From contig NZ_QANS01000003.1 in the NCBI RefSeq assembly GCF_003052265.1, positions 62,001-126,000 of the forward strand: 64,000 nt of DNA, read 5' to 3'. Under the pieces are notes generated by a model. It made no database searches. It was not told the origin of the DNA and was given only the letters and a program-made list of their open reading frames with translations. Origin of the DNA: Stenotrophobium rhamnosiphilum (GTDB lineage Bacteria > Pseudomonadota > Gammaproteobacteria > Nevskiales > Nevskiaceae). This document shows positions 61,211 through 64,000 of this stretch, in pieces; position 1 is the stretch's first letter; every line of letters starts with the position of its first letter. The translations under genes were made by a program, and so were the position numbers.

Positions 61211-62071
61211 ATGAATAGCTTTTCGTCATTACTGGCAAACAAACACTGGATTACTCGCTACGCTCGCCCTTCGGGCCGCCCGCAAGCGGGCGTTCAACGC
61301 GCTGCGCGCTTTTGTCCCGCCTTCGTGGGGATGACGCTGCTGATGGTGTCGGCCCAAGCAGTTGCCGAACCCACCTTCGCGCGCTACTACAAGCAGCAAT
61401 ACGGCTACGCACCTTCCTGCAACGCCTGCCACACCGACGGCGGCGGCTCGACGCTCGATCCATTCGGCAAACAATTTAAAGAAGCCGGAAAGAATCTCGC
61501 CGCTTTCGACAAAATCGCCAAACTCGATTCCGATGGCGACGGCTTTGCCAATGCAGTCGAAGCACAAGCCAAATCCAATCCCGGCAGCAAAGCATCAACG
61601 CCTAAAACGCCCGGCGATTGGCTCGATACCGCCAGCTTGATTCCAAGAGAAGTGCAAGCGCAGTTTCCCGGCATACGCGCCTATCTGCCGAAAGATGCGG
61701 TGTTAACCGACGCCGACATCGCACGCGCCAAAACGCTCGGCGCAACGCTGTCCAAAGCTGACGAGAACACCATCTACATTCCGCTACAGGATCAGCGCCC
61801 TGCTGGCACTGCGATCATTTTTGCGGCGAACTATCAGGGCAAAGATTTCTTCCTGATGCTCGCAACTGATCGCCAATTGAACGTCATCGCGGTCAAAGCG
61901 ATGAACACGCAACGCATGCCTGCGGCGGCTAAGAGCACGGTCTACGCAAGCTTTAACGGCGTTGCTGTAGACAAACTGTCAGCCGCCAAAGGCAATGATC
62001 TGGATGCCGCGATTACGGCTGCGGTGAAGAAAGCAGGCACACTTCTTTTTGTGCGATTGAAGAGCGCTTAA
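61211..62071 (+). CDS. Monohaem c-type protein with EF-hand-like loop; REP-like sequence in its leader
   Basis: A 286-residue protein. CNACH (70-74) is the single haem site, and LDSDGDGFANAVEAQA (about 105-120) is a calcium-binding-type loop. The remainder has no recognised domain. The N-terminal 54 residues include MNSFSSLLANK, then a basic, cysteine-containing stretch and MTLLMVSAQAVAEP, which looks like a signal peptide whose first half is separated from its hydrophobic core. The DNA for this part has hairpins and CGTCAT/ATGACG ends, suggesting an inserted repeat. The ATG has AGGAAG about five bases upstream. Fourth gene of the cluster. Confidence 0.72.
   Translation: MNSFSSLLANKHWITRYARPSGRPQAGVQRAARFCPAFVGMTLLMVSAQAVAEPTFARYYKQQYGYAPSCNACHTDGGGSTLDPFGKQFKEAGKNLAAFDKIAKLDSDGDGFANAVEAQAKSNPGSKASTPKTPGDWLDTASLIPREVQAQFPGIRAYLPKDAVLTDADIARAKTLGATLSKADENTIYIPLQDQRPAGTAIIFAANYQGKDFFLMLATDRQLNVIAVKAMNTQRMPAAAKSTVYASFNGVAVDKLSAAKGNDLDAAITAAVKKAGTLLFVRLKSA
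61224..61336. repeat. REP-like element fused in frame to a signal-peptide coding sequence
   Basis: CGTCAT (61224-61229) and ATGACG (61331-61336) are inverted ends of a 113-base segment. Inside are GCCCTTCGGGC, CGCCCGCAAGCGGGCG and CCCGCCTTCGTGGGG hairpin blocks, typical of REP-like or Correia-like small palindromic elements (the CTGGATT...CCCGCCTTCG...GGGGATGACG wording is common in proteobacteria). The reading frame of the monohaem cytochrome runs straight through it. Confidence 0.65.
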
Positions 62072-62077
62072 GAAAAC

Positions 62078-62929
62078 ATGTTTAAACAACGCCTGATTGA
62101 GATTTTTCTCGCTGTCATTCTGCTGTCAGGTTTGTTTGGCGTTCGTGCCTTGGCACAAAACGCCGCACAGCAAGATCAGGCTGCGGCAGCCAGCACGACG
62201 CAGCAACAAGCGGCACCCGCTGCCAAGGGCGACAACTTCGACTTCTTCAGCGACAAGCCTGTACAAGACGCGCAGATTGTCGAAGTGCCAGCCGAGAAAT
62301 CGCGCTGGCTCACCATCGGCACCCCGCTGGCCTTGGTCGCATTTTTCTTTTTCTTGAATTTTGCCGTCTGGTGGCTGGTCCCATTCGACAAGCACAGTTT
62401 CGATATCAACCTGCGCGATCTACCTCCGGCCGCACGTCGTGGCATCGCCATGGCTGCCGTGTTGTTCGGCATCGCATTTTGTTTCGGCGCATCAGAAATT
62501 TGGTATCAGCTACAACTCCACGGCAGTACCAAAGCATTCTTTGATGAGATGTCACTCGGCAAACTCATCGTGATGACGCACGCGCATCTGTTCGGCTTCA
62601 CCACCAGCTTCTTCATCATCGGCATTCCGTTCTCCCTGCAGTTCCCCCACATCCGTTCCTATCAATGGGTGTTCCCCGTAGGCCTCGCTGCATCACTCAC
62701 CGACGTGATCTCATGGTGGGGCATCAAATACATCGATGCCAGTTTTGAATACGTATCGATGCTCTGCGGAATCCTCTTCAGCATTAGTTACATGTGGATG
62801 CTGATTGGCCTGCTGCGAGTGCTGCTGTTCCCAGATGTGATTTGGGCCAGCGACAAAGACAGAGACGCGCGATTAAAGCAATTAGCCGAACGGTCTATTG
62901 CAACACGGCACCGCGAAGGCGATTATTGA
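62078..62929 (+). CDS. Integral membrane protein with His-x-His helix, last gene of the cytochrome cluster
   Basis: A 283-residue protein. A signal peptide (1-27) and an Ala/Gln-rich segment lead to five TM helices (about 77-100, 122-140, 163-185, 197-215 and 224-248). MTHAHLFGF carries His168 and His170, and a further His191 lies after the third helix. Similar small membrane proteins with a THAHLFG-type motif are known to me but have no assigned role. Its position after three haem-containing genes suggests a quinone- or haem-linked membrane component, which is inference. The start is six bases after the cytochrome stop. Confidence 0.72.
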   Translation: MFKQRLIEIFLAVILLSGLFGVRALAQNAAQQDQAAAASTTQQQAAPAAKGDNFDFFSDKPVQDAQIVEVPAEKSRWLTIGTPLALVAFFFFLNFAVWWLVPFDKHSFDINLRDLPPAARRGIAMAAVLFGIAFCFGASEIWYQLQLHGSTKAFFDEMSLGKLIVMTHAHLFGFTTSFFIIGIPFSLQFPHIRSYQWVFPVGLAASLTDVISWWGIKYIDASFEYVSMLCGILFSISYMWMLIGLLRVLLFPDVIWASDKDRDARLKQLAERSIATRHREGDY

Positions 62930-62992
62930 GACACTGCGAGTGGGGCTCGCAGTTGTAAAAATCAAATAAAACTCGATATCAGGGAGTTGTCC

Positions 62993-63913
62993 ATGCGTTT
63001 ATCCAGTAAGGCCATTGCGGCCTGCGCGCTGCTGTCTTTCAGCCCGCTTAGTTCTGCGGCTGTTTATCTCGGCGCGACCGGCACTATGTCCGAATTCAGT
63101 AAGTACGACGATGTGAAACGTGGCTTCGGCAGCCAAATATTTGCCGGCTATCGCGGCGAAACCGTTCCCTTGATGGTTGAAGTGGCTTATCTCACCACGG
63201 GCGATAACGACGTCGACGGCTTGGATGTCGCATTGTCATTTAAAGGCCAAGCAGCATCCGTCGGTTATTTCGGCAAATTCGATCGAAAGGGTTCTGGCTT
63301 TTTTGCCAAGGTCGGTTATTACACCGGTGATTCCAAACTGAAAGACACCTCTGGAGGTGGCTCCGTCGAAGAAACCAGTAGCGGTGCGACCTACGCTTTC
63401 GGCGTTGACTGGATGGTCGCTCGCAACTTTGGTTTCCGCGCCGACATTGGCGGCCTCCTCAACGTTAAAGATCTCCCTGGCATAGATTCCGGACACAAGA
63501 GCAACGTGACGCTCTTCAACCTTGGTGTTGTGTTTGCATTTGGCGGCGCTGAACCTGCGCCACGCTATCAGCCAGCCCCGGTATATACACCTGCCGTGCA
63601 GGTACCTGCACCGATCCCTGAGGCCGCACCTTATGTTGCGCCTTATGCAGCTCCGCAAACGTATGCACCCGTAGCGGCAGCGCCAGTTGTAGCGCCACAA
63701 GCTCAATTTGTTGCCGGTTCTCCGGCTGTAGTTATTGCGGGCGGTGCGGTTCGCGGCCAACCGTCGACCAAAAGCGCTATTGCAACGACGCTCTCAAATG
63801 GTCAGGCCGTGCGTCTGGATTCACAGCGCATTGATAACGCCGAAGGCTCGTGGTGGTTGGTCAGCGGTGAACGCCTCAAGGGATGGGTCAACGAAAAAGA
63901 TTTGCAGCACTAA
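62993..63913 (+). CDS. Outer-membrane beta-barrel protein with Pro-rich linker and SH3-like tail
   Basis: A 306-residue protein. A signal peptide ends near SSAAVYLGA. Residues about 22-185 look like an eight-stranded porin or OmpA-like barrel (alternating aromatic strands such as SQIFAGYRGETVPLMVEVAY). A Pro/Ala/Tyr-rich linker (about 187-240) follows, then a bacterial SH3-like domain (VRGQPSTKSAIATTLSNGQA, SWWLVSGERLKGWVNEKDL). It would bridge the outer membrane and peptidoglycan or an extracellular surface. The ATG at 62993 has GGGAG about seven bases upstream. It is a separate transcription unit by a 63-base gap. Confidence 0.8.
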   Translation: MRLSSKAIAACALLSFSPLSSAAVYLGATGTMSEFSKYDDVKRGFGSQIFAGYRGETVPLMVEVAYLTTGDNDVDGLDVALSFKGQAASVGYFGKFDRKGSGFFAKVGYYTGDSKLKDTSGGGSVEETSSGATYAFGVDWMVARNFGFRADIGGLLNVKDLPGIDSGHKSNVTLFNLGVVFAFGGAEPAPRYQPAPVYTPAVQVPAPIPEAAPYVAPYAAPQTYAPVAAAPVVAPQAQFVAGSPAVVIAGGAVRGQPSTKSAIATTLSNGQAVRLDSQRIDNAEGSWWLVSGERLKGWVNEKDLQH

Positions 63914-63922
63914 TCACTCGCA

Positions 63923-63954
63923 GCTGTGAGGGTGCACTTGTGCCCCCTCACAGC
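63923..63954 (+). terminator. Terminator-like hairpin after the barrel gene
   Basis: GCTGTGAGGG (63923-63932) pairs with CCCTCACAGC (63945-63954), 10 base pairs, 10 bases after the stop. No T run follows directly, so it may be a weak terminator. The remaining 46 bases are AT-rich with nothing recognisable. Confidence 0.55.
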
Positions 63955-64000
63955 CTGCAGTACATAAAAATTTATAAGCTGTTCAACAAAAAAAGGTTTG

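Overview
The window looks like about 64 kb of a gammaproteobacterial chromosome. The main support is gene order: a penicillin-binding protein 1A gene divergent from pilMNOPQ-aroK-aroB-dgt, then gltB-gltD, pyrF-hemE and hrpA, plus tesA divergent from an ABC exporter. The genus cannot be named from sequence alone. No tRNA, rRNA, CRISPR array or prophage was seen.

Layout. 0-1.8 kb: lipoprotein-release-type ABC exporter (partial) divergent from tesA. 2.0-6.3 kb: a lipid-modification cluster (FAD oxidoreductase, DUF1365, CFA-family methyltransferase, DUF1475 and DUF2062 membrane proteins). 6.5-18.3 kb: an unknown protein, a WbuC-type cupin, a chromosomal DUF5131 protein, a PlsC-like acyltransferase, hemE, pyrF, a zinc-ribbon protein, and yceH / sugar dehydrogenase / hrpA. 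18.4-24.6 kb: gltBD. 24.7-31 kb: an accessory block between gltB and dgt (large Ig-like lipoprotein, NarL-type two-component system, REP-associated transposase). 31-38.9 kb: dgt, aroB, aroK and pilQPONM, all on the minus strand. 39-42.4 kb: mrcA, an unknown protein and a Fur-controlled hemP. 42.8-48.5 kb: gltA, malic enzyme, rpmE, a CPXCG protein, hemW, rdgB and rph. 48.5-52 kb: sufE-like, SPFH/NfeD pair, a PAQR/hemolysin III protein and a PPK2. 52-52.9 kb: two diverged copies of a repeat facing each other. 52.9-56.2 kb: antiporter, NAD(P)-binding protein, HIT protein and sterol-desaturase-family protein. 56.3-62.9 kb: a five-gene, all-plus-strand cluster rich in c-type haem sites. 63-64 kb: an outer-membrane barrel carrying an SH3-like tail.

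Most of the window is housekeeping: nitrogen assimilation, shikimate pathway, TCA entry and anaplerosis, nucleotide pool cleaning, pyrimidine and haem synthesis, pili, cell wall. The parts that look least described are the cytochrome cluster at 56.3-62.9 kb (a large RoxA/MauG-like dihaem protein, a second dihaem protein, a monohaem protein with an EF-hand-like loop, and a membrane protein with a His-x-His helix), the lipid cluster with its altered CFA-synthase active site, and the accessory block at 24.7-31 kb. A REP-like element appears to have been absorbed in frame into the signal peptide of the monohaem cytochrome.

All functional calls come from reading motifs by eye. No database search was possible, and start sites were chosen by Shine-Dalgarno spacing, overlap with the upstream gene and known family N-termini.
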